This document shows positions 53,207 to 61,522 of a DNA stretch of 64,000 bases, in pieces; position 1 is the stretch's first letter; the number at the start of each line of letters is the position of its first letter. The position numbers and the translations under genes were made by a program. Source of the DNA: JAUZOB01 sp963692465 (GTDB taxonomy: Bacteria; Bacteroidota; Bacteroidia; Bacteroidales; Prolixibacteraceae); NCBI GenBank assembly GCA_963692465.1, contig OY829943.1, forward strand, positions 1,116,001-1,180,000, read 5' to 3'. The notes under the pieces were generated by a model. The model ran no database searches, was not told where the DNA came from, and was given only the letters and a program-made list of their open reading frames with translations.

Positions 53207-54196
53207 TTATTGATTTAACAGGGACCAGATTTGATCTTTCAGTTCCTGAATTTTATAGTTTGTTGTCGAAGAAATAAAGATATGAGGAATATCCTTAATT
53301 TCCTCATCCATCTCTGCAATCATTTCGGCATCAAGCAGGTCACTTTTGGTAACTGCCAGAAGTCGCTTTTTATCTAATAGTTCAGGATTATATTTTTCCA
53401 ACTCCGAAAGAAGAATTTTATATTCCTCCCGTACATTTTCACTGTCGACTGCAACCATAAACAACAGTATCGAGTTTCGTTCAATATGACGGAGGAAACG
53501 GATTCCAAGGCCTTTCCCTTCATGAGCTCCTTCGATAATACCCGGAATATCGGCCATCACAAAAGACTGATCGTCGTGGTACCTGACAATTCCAAGATTC
53601 GGAACCAATGTTGTAAACGGATAGTCGGCAATTTCAGGTTTTGCGGCAGAGACAACCGACAATAGGGTTGATTTACCAGCATTTGGAAATCCGACTAATC
53701 CCACATCAGCAAGAATTTTCAGTTCGAATATTTTCCATCCTTCTTCCCATCCTTCGCCTGGTTGGGCATATCGGGGTGCCTGATTAACAGCCGTTCTGAA
53801 ATGCCAGTTTCCTAATCCACCACGACCACCTTTGGAAATAACAATCTCCTGTCCCTCCTCAACAATTTCAAAAAGGATCTCATTGGTTTCGGCATCGCGT
53901 GCAATAGTTCCCAATGGAACTTCAATAATCTGATCGGAGCCATCGGCACCGGTAGCACGGGCACCTATTCCATTTTGTCCGTTCTCGGCAAAAATATGTT
54001 TATGAAATTTTAGATGTAAAAGAGTCCAATACTGCGAATTACCCCGTACAATAACATGACCTCCACGGCCGCCATCTCCACCATCAGGTCCTCCCATCGG
54101 GATATATTTCTCTCTACGGAAATGACGAGATCCTGCTCCTCCCTTTCCTGACCTGCAAAATATCTTTACGTAATCGACGAAATTAGTTCCTGCCAT
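53207..54196 (-). CDS. obgE: GTPase Obg
   Basis: With the ATG at 54196 (MAGTNFVDYVKI, the typical N-terminus) the protein has 329 residues; nine further open codons upstream are not needed. The glycine-rich OBG fold covers about 1-158 (GKGGAGSRHFRREKY, GGPDGGDGGRGG). The G domain follows with G1 GFPNAGKST, G2 in YPFTTLVPN, G3 DIPG and G4 TKSD. Obg binds the large ribosomal subunit and affects ribosome assembly and growth control. The short C-terminal domain of some Obg proteins is absent, as is usual here. adk lies upstream, separated by a terminator. Confidence 0.95.
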   Translation of the reverse strand: MAGTNFVDYVKIFCRSGKGGAGSRHFRREKYIPMGGPDGGDGGRGGHVIVRGNSQYWTLLHLKFHKHIFAENGQNGIGARATGADGSDQIIEVPLGTIARDAETNEILFEIVEEGQEIVISKGGRGGLGNWHFRTAVNQAPRYAQPGEGWEEGWKIFELKILADVGLVGFPNAGKSTLLSVVSAAKPEIADYPFTTLVPNLGIVRYHDDQSFVMADIPGIIEGAHEGKGLGIRFLRHIERNSILLFMVAVDSENVREEYKILLSELEKYNPELLDKKRLLAVTKSDLLDAEMIAEMDEEIKDIPHIFISSTTNYKIQELKDQIWSLLNQ

Positions 54197-54230
54197 TTTT
54201 ATGATCCCCTTAATTTTATGCAAAATAAAG

Positions 54231-54265
54231 AAAAAAAGGCGGATGATAAAACATCATTCGCCTTT
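54231..54265 (-). terminator. Terminator of adk, close to the obg start
   Basis: On the minus strand, AAAGGCG/CGCCTTT (54235-54241 with 54259-54265) and ATGAT/ATCAT (54243-54247 with 54253-54257) stack around a 5-nt loop and one mismatch, followed by a T-run (54237-54231). It begins 20 nt after the adk stop and ends 35 nt before the obg ATG. Confidence 0.85.
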
Positions 54266-54284
54266 CTCTCTATAATAAAAAAAG

Positions 54285-54857
54285 TTACAGGGTCTCAACA
54301 ACTGCTTTTAGCCGTGTTGCAATCTCACCAATAGTGCCAACACCCACGATCGGTTTGTACTTTTTTTGTCCGCTATAAAAGTTAATTAACGGAGCAGTTT
54401 TTTCATTGTAAACATTAATTCGATTTTCAATAATAGACTGGTCCTGATCATCCGAACGTCCTGAAGTCTCACCGCGTTTCAATAAACGCTTTATCAGTTC
54501 TGCTTTTTCAACTTCGAGAGCCAACATTGCAGAAATCGGAGTTTTATTTTCATTCAGAAGAACATCAAGAGCTTCTGCCTGTGCTACCGTACGGGGAAAT
54601 CCGTCGAAGATGAAACCACGGGCAGTACGATTAGCCTGAAGTTTAGACTGAATCATGCCGATAACAACATCATCGGTAACAAGTTCTCCGTGATCCATGA
54701 ATTTCTTTGCTTTAAGTCCCAGTTCGGTCTTTGCAGCAATTTCACTCCGAAGCAAGTCACCGGTAGAAAGATGAATCAGTCCGAATTCTTTAATAAGAAA
54801 CTCAGCCTGAGTTCCCTTCCCAGCCCCCGGAGGGCCGAATAATACAAGATTCAACAT
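54285..54857 (-). CDS. adk: Adenylate kinase, short-lid form
   Basis: This 190-residue enzyme interconverts ATP, AMP and ADP. The P-loop is GPPGAGKGTQ at residues 8-17. HLSTGDLLRSE binds AMP and GFIFDGFPRT is the next conserved block. The lid is short (KRLLKRGETSGRSDDQ) and has no zinc-binding cysteines, giving the 190-residue form common in Bacteroidota. hpt lies 37 bp upstream and probably shares its transcript. Confidence 0.96.
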   Translation of the reverse strand: MLNLVLFGPPGAGKGTQAEFLIKEFGLIHLSTGDLLRSEIAAKTELGLKAKKFMDHGELVTDDVVIGMIQSKLQANRTARGFIFDGFPRTVAQAEALDVLLNENKTPISAMLALEVEKAELIKRLLKRGETSGRSDDQDQSIIENRINVYNEKTAPLINFYSGQKKYKPIVGVGTIGEIATRLKAVVETL

Positions 54858-54894
54858 ATTTTTTGAGTTAAACGATATGGTTTAATACTGAATG

Positions 54895-55437
54895 TCATTC
54901 CGATTCAACAACGCGATAAATATCCTTCAGGTTTCGTCCCCGTCCGTTATAATCTAATCCAAAACCGACAATAAAGTCATTTTCTATTTCGAGACCGACA
55001 TAATCAAGCGTCACATCCCTCACCAATGCTTTCGGTTTAAAGAGCATGGTTGCAACTTTCACTTCATCCGGTCCCAGGGCTTTCAACTGAGCGACCAGGC
55101 TTTCCATCGAGTAACCGGAATCGACAATATCCTCAAGAATCACAACAGTCCGACCTTGGATTGATTCATTCAGTCCGATTAATTTTTTGACACTTCCCGT
55201 GGTCCCCATCCCCTGATAAGATGAAAATTTAACAAAAGAGATTTCCGCCTCAAAATTCAACTCTTTAAAGAGGTCTGCCGCGAACATAAATGCTCCGTTC
55301 AAAACACTGATAAACAGTGGTTCTTTGTCTCTTAAATCTTCATTCATTTTTTCGGCAATCCGAACAATCGCTTCGTTTATTTTTTCGTAAGGAATGTAAA
55401 TTTCAAAGTCCTTATCTAATATTTTGATAGTCTTCAT
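54895..55437 (-). CDS. hpt: Hypoxanthine phosphoribosyltransferase
   Basis: This 180-residue purine salvage enzyme makes IMP (and probably GMP) from the free base and PRPP. The PRPP-binding motif is VVILEDIVDSGYSM. ISVLNGAFMFAADL, the flexible loop KFSSYQGMGTTG and the base-binding ENDFIVGFGLDYNG are all present. It is the first gene of the minus-strand hpt-adk unit and diverges from purE, so two purine genes share one short intergenic region of 91 bp. A weak -7 box for it may be TTATTTTG at 55489-55482. Confidence 0.95.
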   Translation of the reverse strand: MKTIKILDKDFEIYIPYEKINEAIVRIAEKMNEDLRDKEPLFISVLNGAFMFAADLFKELNFEAEISFVKFSSYQGMGTTGSVKKLIGLNESIQGRTVVILEDIVDSGYSMESLVAQLKALGPDEVKVATMLFKPKALVRDVTLDYVGLEIENDFIVGFGLDYNGRGRNLKDIYRVVESE

Positions 55438-55452
55438 GAACTATTTTAGCTT

Positions 55453-55460
55453 TATATTTG
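55453..55460 (+). promoter_or_regulatory. Possible -7 element (TATATTTG) of purE
   Basis: An exact TAnnTTTG match in the 91-bp hpt-purE gap would give a leader of about 60 nt for purE. No -33 TTG is at standard spacing. Confidence 0.4.
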
Positions 55461-55528
55461 TCGAGGATTTGTTAAAAGGCGCAAAATAACAAAACTTAAT
55501 TTGCAAGTAAAAATTTAACATCAAAAAT

Positions 55529-56035
55529 ATGAAACCAACGGTAAGTATCATCATGGGCAGCACTTCCGATTTTAAGGTAATGGAAGATGCAGCGAAGATT
55601 CTTGATGAATTCGAAATTCCATTCGAGATTAACGCTCTTTCAGCACACCGTACTCCTGAAGCGGTCGAGAAATTTGCCACCGGGGCCAAAGACCGCGGAA
55701 TCAAAGTTATTATTGCCGGTGCAGGCATGGCTGCTCACCTACCTGGTGTTATTGCTGCAATGACACCAATTCCCGTTATTGGTGTTCCAATCAAAGCCAC
55801 CCTTGAAGGATGGGATTCTATTCTGGCTATTCTTCAGATGCCTCCCGGAATTCCCGTTGCCACTGTTGCGCTGAACGGATCAAGAAATGCCGCAATTTTA
55901 GCGGTACAGATGCTTGCTTTAGGCAACGAAGCTTTAATGGAACGATTCATTCAGTTCAAAAAAGACCTGAAAGAAAAGATCGTCAAAGCCAATAAAGAAC
56001 TTTCGGAAATAAAATTTCGTTTCAAAACGAATTAA
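55529..56035 (+). CDS. purE: N5-carboxyaminoimidazole ribonucleotide mutase
   Basis: This 168-residue class I PurE moves the carboxyl group of N5-CAIR to give CAIR in purine synthesis. The substrate site GSTSDFKVM is at residues 10-18, the catalytic histidine lies in ALSAHRTPE, and AGAGMAAHLPGVIA and ALNGSRNAAILAVQML are conserved. No PurK gene is adjacent. The next gene on the strand starts 64 bp later after its own -7 box, so purE seems to be transcribed alone. Confidence 0.95.
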   Translation: MKPTVSIIMGSTSDFKVMEDAAKILDEFEIPFEINALSAHRTPEAVEKFATGAKDRGIKVIIAGAGMAAHLPGVIAAMTPIPVIGVPIKATLEGWDSILAILQMPPGIPVATVALNGSRNAAILAVQMLALGNEALMERFIQFKKDLKEKIVKANKELSEIKFRFKTN

Positions 56036-56060
56036 TCAAAACATCGTAGCGTTTGATTAC

Positions 56061-56068
56061 TAAATTTG
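56061..56068 (+). promoter_or_regulatory. -7 element (TAAATTTG) before the helix-hairpin-helix gene
   Basis: An exact TAnnTTTG match lies 31 bp upstream of the ATG at 56100 and supports that start. A -33 TTG at normal spacing is not seen. Confidence 0.45.
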
Positions 56069-56099
56069 CAAAGGGGTAGGACTATAATAAAAGATAGTT

Positions 56100-58274
56100 A
56101 TGCCTCTTTTGTTTTTATCTTCTCATTTTAAGAGCAACAAATGCTCTTCCAGTCATTTACCGATTTGTTTTCAAGCCGAACAAGCAATATACGATCAATC
56201 CTTCTGGATAAAAGAATTAAAATATCTCCGGGCTTTTATTCTCACCTTCATTCCTGAAATTTTCTTTTCATCCTTCCTTTCAGCCCAAAACCTCCCCGGA
56301 AAAATCGATCAAGACGAATCACTAGGAAATATTTCCGAATTTTTAACAACCCATGAAGCAGGTTCTAATTCGACTGAAGTTTTAGAAGATCTTGAATTCT
56401 TCAGACTCCATCCATTAAATTTAAATACGGCCAGTTCTTCTGATCTTCAAAAGCTTCATCTTCTGAATGATCTCCAGATTGCATTTCTGATTCAGCAAAG
56501 GAAACTATACGGGGCCTTCCGAATTCCCAGAGAATTATCGCTGATTGAAGGCTTCGACTCTACAATCGTCAGGCAACTTCTTCAATTAACATGGTTGGGA
56601 CCCGAGAGGCAAAACAATCTATTTTCTCTAAAGACACTTCATGATAGCAAAAACGAACTATTACTCCAATCGGCCATAGACCTACCGAAACGAAAAGGAT
56701 TCATCGAAGGGAAACACGGCACCCCTTACGCCGGCCCTATGGAGAGTCTCTATTTCAGGTGGGAAATGAGAAATGAGAATATCTTTTCTGCAGGAATTAC
56801 GGCGCAAAATGATGCCGGCGAACCATTCTTTGCCTTTCCTAACCGATCAGGATTCGACTTCTACTCTTTTCATATATGGGCGAAACCGGATAAATTCATT
56901 GAGAGTTTTTGCATCGGGGACTATAAAATATCTACAGGTCTCGGATTATGTCTCGGATCGGGGTTCTCTATTCTGAAATCAGCGGGAGGAATCAGCATCC
57001 CTTTTGGAAACAACGGATTATCACCATACCGTTCAAGTGGAGAGAATAATTTCCTGAGAGGAATAGCCACCGTGCTCCACCAAGGAGCATTTCATTCCAC
57101 GCTATTTGTCTCTCACAAATTCATTGATGGAAGACTACAGCAGGCTGATTCACCCGATTCCTGTTACATTTCTTCGCTCCCCGAAAGCGGACTACACCGA
57201 ACTAAAGGAGAACTCGCATCCAGACACACAACCGGAGAATGGATCGAAGGAGCCTCCTTTTCTGTTCAGAACAATCAGCTCTATGGTGGATTAAACTTTA
57301 TTTCAAGACAATTGCAATATCCCCTTTATCCTGATTCGCTGGCATACAATCAGTACTCATTCAGAGGCCGGAACAATTACAACATGGGCGGAGATTATCA
57401 CTGGATCGGACAAAATCTGACAGCTACCGGAGAATTTGGATTTTGCGAATCAGGAGGAATCGGAGCTATTCAGCAACTCTCCTGGGTTCCTTCAGAACAA
57501 ATATCCTTTGTTCTCGTTGCCCGTCATTATGATCGGAATTTTAACTCCATAAGAGGAAACTCATTTGCAGCAACTTCTCACAACCGTAACGAAACCGGTA
57601 TCTATGGAGGAACAGAAATTCTACTTTCTCCTAAAATAAAGCTCTGCATGTGGCTGGATAAATTTCGATTTCCGGAAATCAACTATCGGACGTCTACCCC
57701 TACCCATGGATCCGAATGGTTGATCGGAAGCGATTATTCCCTCTCCCGAAATATAGCCATCCACTTTTCAATCAACCAGGAACAAAAAGAATATAACCAA
57801 ATCAACGAACAAAAAGTAAAAGTACTCACCCCAACGATTACCACAAGAAGTAAAATCAATTGCAAAATTGACTGGAGTAAAAACAGATATCTCAAGACCG
57901 AAATTGACAACTGCCAATATAAAGCGATAAAGAGGGAAACCGGATGGCTGTTTTTTCAGGATTTGGGATGGAAAACTCATTCACAAAAGGCAAATCACTG
58001 GATAAGAGTCGCATTTTTTAACACTCCCAGCTATAATTCCCGAATATACACCTATGAAAATGACCTCCTCTATGTTTTCGACATTCCCTCTTTTTATGGA
58101 CGGGGTGCACATCTGGCGATCAATTCCGCTTTTCAACTATCAAAAAAGACATCAATCGAAATAAAAGCATCCAGGACTCAACGGCTTGATCATCTTTCCT
58201 CTGGTTCAGGAAATAACGAAACAAACAGTAAGAGCATCCATGCAATAAAAGTCCAGTTGAGAATAATATTTTAA
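56100..58274 (+). CDS. Helix-hairpin-helix domain protein with large beta-rich C-terminal region
   Basis: The 724-residue frame has a hydrophobic segment only at about residues 44-63 (AFILTFIPEIFFSSFLSAQ), so either the signal peptide is preceded by about 40 residues or a non-ATG start is used. Residues about 105-165 form two helix-hairpin-helix units (LNLNTASSSDLQKLHLL; RELSLIEGF), which in ComEA-type proteins bind DNA. The remaining 550 residues show alternating beta-strand patterns with many aromatic residues and end in LRIIF, like an outer membrane barrel. Proteins of this design occur in Bacteroidota, sometimes annotated as ComEA-like. A role in DNA handling at the envelope is speculative. 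Confidence 0.75.
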   Translation: MPLLFLSSHFKSNKCSSSHLPICFQAEQAIYDQSFWIKELKYLRAFILTFIPEIFFSSFLSAQNLPGKIDQDESLGNISEFLTTHEAGSNSTEVLEDLEFFRLHPLNLNTASSSDLQKLHLLNDLQIAFLIQQRKLYGAFRIPRELSLIEGFDSTIVRQLLQLTWLGPERQNNLFSLKTLHDSKNELLLQSAIDLPKRKGFIEGKHGTPYAGPMESLYFRWEMRNENIFSAGITAQNDAGEPFFAFPNRSGFDFYSFHIWAKPDKFIESFCIGDYKISTGLGLCLGSGFSILKSAGGISIPFGNNGLSPYRSSGENNFLRGIATVLHQGAFHSTLFVSHKFIDGRLQQADSPDSCYISSLPESGLHRTKGELASRHTTGEWIEGASFSVQNNQLYGGLNFISRQLQYPLYPDSLAYNQYSFRGRNNYNMGGDYHWIGQNLTATGEFGFCESGGIGAIQQLSWVPSEQISFVLVARHYDRNFNSIRGNSFAATSHNRNETGIYGGTEILLSPKIKLCMWLDKFRFPEINYRTSTPTHGSEWLIGSDYSLSRNIAIHFSINQEQKEYNQINEQKVKVLTPTITTRSKINCKIDWSKNRYLKTEIDNCQYKAIKRETGWLFFQDLGWKTHSQKANHWIRVAFFNTPSYNSRIYTYENDLLYVFDIPSFYGRGAHLAINSAFQLSKKTSIEIKASRTQRLDHLSSGSGNNETNSKSIHAIKVQLRIIF

Positions 58275-58332
58275 TAAATAAAACAGGATCGTTTAATAGA
58301 TATTTCGAACTAATATTTTTAACAGAAAAGAG

Positions 58333-58360
58333 TTGTTTCAGTTAGTTATTTATAATTTTG
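58333..58360 (+). promoter_or_regulatory. Promoter of the acyltransferase / HAD phosphatase operon
   Basis: TTG at 58333-58335 and TAATTTTG at 58353-58360 are separated by 17 bp, within the 17-23 bp range reported for Bacteroidota. Transcription would begin near 58367, leaving a leader of about 47 nt. Confidence 0.6.
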
Positions 58361-58413
58361 CGTGAGAATATTTGTAGAGAAGGAATCTCTCCGATAGTAA
58401 ACCATTAGGAATC

Positions 58414-59571
58414 ATGACTTTGGAAAACCAATTTGACGACATTCGTCCTTATAACGAAAGCGAACTACACCCCATATTAATTGAATTGATTAATGATCCG
58501 GAATTTCAACCTATCCTGCAATACATCTTCAAAGATGCAGAGACAATTAAATCTGTAAAAAAGGGATTAAGTTCTGTGACCTCCGTCCTGGAATTTCAGA
58601 CACAATTCATGTATCCTTTAATTAAAGACATTTTAGTCAAAAGTACAGATGGTATTTTTTGCTCCGGAATAGAAAATATTGATAAAAACAAAAATTACTT
58701 ATTTATTTCCAATCATCGGGATATTATCCTTGATGCTGCATTTATGAATATGTTAATGCACGAACAAGGGTTAAAAACAACAGAAATTGCCATTGGAAGT
58801 AATCTGCTGATTTTTGATTGGATAGACAAACTGGTACGCATAAACAGATCTTTTATTGTAAAGCGAAACATTCCGCTCAAACAAATGCTCATCGCTTCAC
58901 ATCAACTATCAGCTTACATTCGTCACACCATCGCAGAACAAGATCGTTCTGTGTGGATTGCACAAAGAGAAGGCCGGACAAAGAACGGAAATGACCTGAC
59001 CCAAACAGCCGTTCTAAAAATGCTTCATTCAAGTCACACCGGATCTTTCAGTGATGGATTTAAACAACTTCAAATTGTTCCGCTTTCCATCTCTTATGAG
59101 ATTGAACCTTGTGGAAATGAGAAAGTCAACGAACTCTTGATGCGTCAGGAAAACCCTTGCTATCAAAAAACACCGAAGGATGATCTGATCGCAATGGCAG
59201 GAGGGCTAAAAAATGCCAAAGGGAAAGTTAACTTTTCTTTTGGAAAACCGATTGATTTCAGCACTTACGAATCCATTGAACAAAACTATAAAGGGCTAAA
59301 CGACCAGCTCAACGCCTTAGCTATTGTCATCAATAAAAACATTCATCAGAATTATCGGCTATGGTCCAATAATTTTATTGCCTATGATGTGTTCCGCAAT
59401 ACGTCAAAATATTTTGAAGAAGGGAAATATACACTGGAACAAAAAGAGGCGTTTTTCAACTTAATGGAAACACGATTAGAATTATTAGGAGATCGCAAAG
59501 AAGCAGGCAAACCATTATGGATGAGCATGTATGCTTATCCCGTCATTAATTTCGAGGAAGCAAGTCTTTAA
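58414..59571 (+). CDS. PlsC-like 1-acylglycerol-3-phosphate acyltransferase family protein
   Basis: This 385-residue protein resembles glycerolipid acyltransferases. The first motif reads ISNHRDIILDAAF, where the histidine is followed by aspartates at +2 and +6 instead of the usual HX4D. WIAQREGRTKNGND corresponds to the second-to-third motif region, and IVPLSISYEIEPCG to the last. It is longer than typical PlsC (about 250 residues) because of additional helical regions at both ends. It is likely a membrane-associated enzyme of phospholipid or aminolipid synthesis. A HAD phosphatase follows after 10 bp. Confidence 0.82.
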   Translation: MTLENQFDDIRPYNESELHPILIELINDPEFQPILQYIFKDAETIKSVKKGLSSVTSVLEFQTQFMYPLIKDILVKSTDGIFCSGIENIDKNKNYLFISNHRDIILDAAFMNMLMHEQGLKTTEIAIGSNLLIFDWIDKLVRINRSFIVKRNIPLKQMLIASHQLSAYIRHTIAEQDRSVWIAQREGRTKNGNDLTQTAVLKMLHSSHTGSFSDGFKQLQIVPLSISYEIEPCGNEKVNELLMRQENPCYQKTPKDDLIAMAGGLKNAKGKVNFSFGKPIDFSTYESIEQNYKGLNDQLNALAIVINKNIHQNYRLWSNNFIAYDVFRNTSKYFEEGKYTLEQKEAFFNLMETRLELLGDRKEAGKPLWMSMYAYPVINFEEASL

Positions 59572-59581
59572 ATATATCTTT

Positions 59582-60229
59582 ATGTCGGACAAAGCGATTA
59601 TCTGGGATTGGAACGGAACTCTTCTTGACGACATCCAGCTATCAATGGAGTCAATTAACACGGTATTAAGAAGAAGAGATTTGCCCCAACTCAATATTGA
59701 GCATTATCGAACTGTCTTTGGATTCCCAATAAAGGATTATTATCACCGAATTGGACTGGACTTTGCAAAGGAGCCATTTTCTATTCCGGCACAGGAATTC
59801 ATTGAAGAATATTACAATCGCGTAAAGGAATGTTCATTACAGCCTTATTCAGCAGAGATACTAACCACATTAAGGGAAAAAGGATACCGACAGTTTGTTC
59901 TTTCTGCAATGGAACAAAATGCATTGGAACAAACACTTGGTCAGCATAATATTTCATCGTTTTTTGATGATATTGTCGGATTGAACAATCACTTTGCCGC
60001 ATCCAAACTGGAAGCAGGGAAAAATTTATTTCATCAGCAAAATCTACACCCGACAACAACCTGCTTCATTGGAGATACCACTCATGATTGGGAAGTTGCC
60101 TCAAACTTCGGGTGTCCGTGTATTCTTACCTCAATGGGACATCAGTCCGAACAAACGCTCCAAAAAACCGGAGCGACCGTAATTCGGGGGCTTCAATCAC
60201 TATTGTTTAAGATAGAATCACTGATTTAA
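59582..60229 (+). CDS. HAD-family hydrolase, phosphoglycolate-phosphatase-like
   Basis: From ATG 59582 (MSDKAIIWDWNGTLLDD) the protein has 215 residues; an upstream ATG at 59531 lies inside the preceding gene. HAD motif I is DWNGT (nucleophile D9), motif II the serine in FVLSAMEQN, motif III the lysine in AASKLEAG, and motif IV GDTTHDWEVA. An alpha-helical cap sits between motifs I and II, as in phosphoglycolate phosphatase and beta-phosphoglucomutase. The substrate is unknown. It shares a promoter with the PlsC-like gene and ends at a clear terminator. Confidence 0.88.
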   Translation: MSDKAIIWDWNGTLLDDIQLSMESINTVLRRRDLPQLNIEHYRTVFGFPIKDYYHRIGLDFAKEPFSIPAQEFIEEYYNRVKECSLQPYSAEILTTLREKGYRQFVLSAMEQNALEQTLGQHNISSFFDDIVGLNNHFAASKLEAGKNLFHQQNLHPTTTCFIGDTTHDWEVASNFGCPCILTSMGHQSEQTLQKTGATVIRGLQSLLFKIESLI

Positions 60230-60241
60230 TCATTCAATAAG

Positions 60242-60269
60242 AAAGCGGAAAAGATTTCTTCCGCTTTTT
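60242..60269 (+). terminator. Rho-independent terminator after the HAD gene
   Basis: A perfect 9-bp stem (60242-60250 with 60259-60267) with an 8-nt loop runs into five T residues. It lies 12 nt after the HAD stop and 25 nt from the stop of the convergent permease gene. Confidence 0.8.
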
Positions 60270-60294
60270 GACCACCTGCTCGTAAACTTCTATC

Positions 60295-61509
60295 TTATTC
60301 CATTTCGGTCTTTTTTTCACGGGGAAGGATTAAATTAAGGACCATTCCAACCACCGAAGCCAAACCTATTCCGCCTAAAGAAAAGGTACCCCACTGAATA
60401 ACGGCGCCACCAATTCCGATAGTCATAACAACCGAAACAATAACCTGATTCCGGGTCACAGAAAGGTCTGTCTTTGAATCGACCAACGTTTTTATTCCTA
60501 TTGAAGCGATCATTCCAAAAAGAAGAAGCATAATTCCCCCCAGAACCGCCACCGGGATCGTTTTAAGAAATCCATTAATTTTCCCGACAAGAGAAAATAT
60601 TATTGCGGCAACAGCTGCAATTCTTAAAAGAATAGGCTCTGCTATTTTCGTTAAAGAAATTGCACCGGTTACTTCGGCATAAGTGGTTACCGGAGGTCCG
60701 CCTAATAATCCGGCAACGGTACAGGCGATGCCATCCCCTAACATCGTACGGTGTAAACCCGGATTTTCAATAAAGTTTTTTCCTGCGACATTTCCAATCG
60801 CGTAAATATCACCTACATGTTCTATTACCGGAGCAATAGCCACAGGAATCAGATAAAGAATTGCCGCCCAGTTAAACTGAGGAGTTACAAATTTTGGCAA
60901 AGAAAACCAGGCTGACTGATTAACCGCCGTAAAATCAACTTTCCCAAGGCACAACGAAACAAGATATCCGACAATGATTCCACTAAAAATAGGAATAAGC
61001 TTCATCATCCCTTTTCCAAAAATCACAACAATAATTGCCGTCGCCAAAGAAATAATCGCAATCATCCAGTTCGTCTTTGCCATATTTACGGCAGAAGAAG
61101 CCAGCGAAAGTCCGATAATCATGATAACCGGACCGACAACCGAAGCAGGAAACATCCGCTCGACAAATTTTATTCCTTTAAACTTAATCAGTGCAGAGAC
61201 CAGTCCGTAGACTAATCCAACGGAGGCCAGACCTGATATTGTTCCTGACAACCCATACAATTTGGTAGCCTGAAGAATAGGGGCAATAAATGCAAAACTA
61301 CTCCCCAAAAAAATAGGAACCATCCCTTTGGTTACCAGATGAAATATCAGCGTCCCCAGTCCGGCACAAAATAGAGCAACTGCAGGATCAATCCCAACGA
61401 GTAACGGAACAAGGACTGTTGCTCCGAAAGCAACAAATAGAAACTGAACTCCCAGAACAATTCGCTTAGGAGTGAGGCTCTGTAAGCCTTTCACAAATTC
61501 AAAATTCAT
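60295..61509 (-). CDS. uraA: Uracil permease, nucleobase:cation symporter-2 family
   Basis: This 404-residue inner membrane protein has the 14-segment NCS2 fold. Conserved elements are FLFVAFGATVLVPLLVGIDP at the start, FLGSSFAFIAPI, and APVIEHVGDIYAIG, whose glutamate and histidine match the substrate and proton sites of UraA. A further TVAGLLGGPPVTTYAEVTGAI block is typical (GGPPVTTYAE). The motif set favours uracil over xanthine or uric acid. It lies 13 bp after recJ on the same strand and may be cotranscribed with it. Confidence 0.9.
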   Translation of the reverse strand: MNFEFVKGLQSLTPKRIVLGVQFLFVAFGATVLVPLLVGIDPAVALFCAGLGTLIFHLVTKGMVPIFLGSSFAFIAPILQATKLYGLSGTISGLASVGLVYGLVSALIKFKGIKFVERMFPASVVGPVIMIIGLSLASSAVNMAKTNWMIAIISLATAIIVVIFGKGMMKLIPIFSGIIVGYLVSLCLGKVDFTAVNQSAWFSLPKFVTPQFNWAAILYLIPVAIAPVIEHVGDIYAIGNVAGKNFIENPGLHRTMLGDGIACTVAGLLGGPPVTTYAEVTGAISLTKIAEPILLRIAAVAAIIFSLVGKINGFLKTIPVAVLGGIMLLLFGMIASIGIKTLVDSKTDLSVTRNQVIVSVVMTIGIGGAVIQWGTFSLGGIGLASVVGMVLNLILPREKKTEME

Positions 61510-61522
61510 AAAACAAATTATT

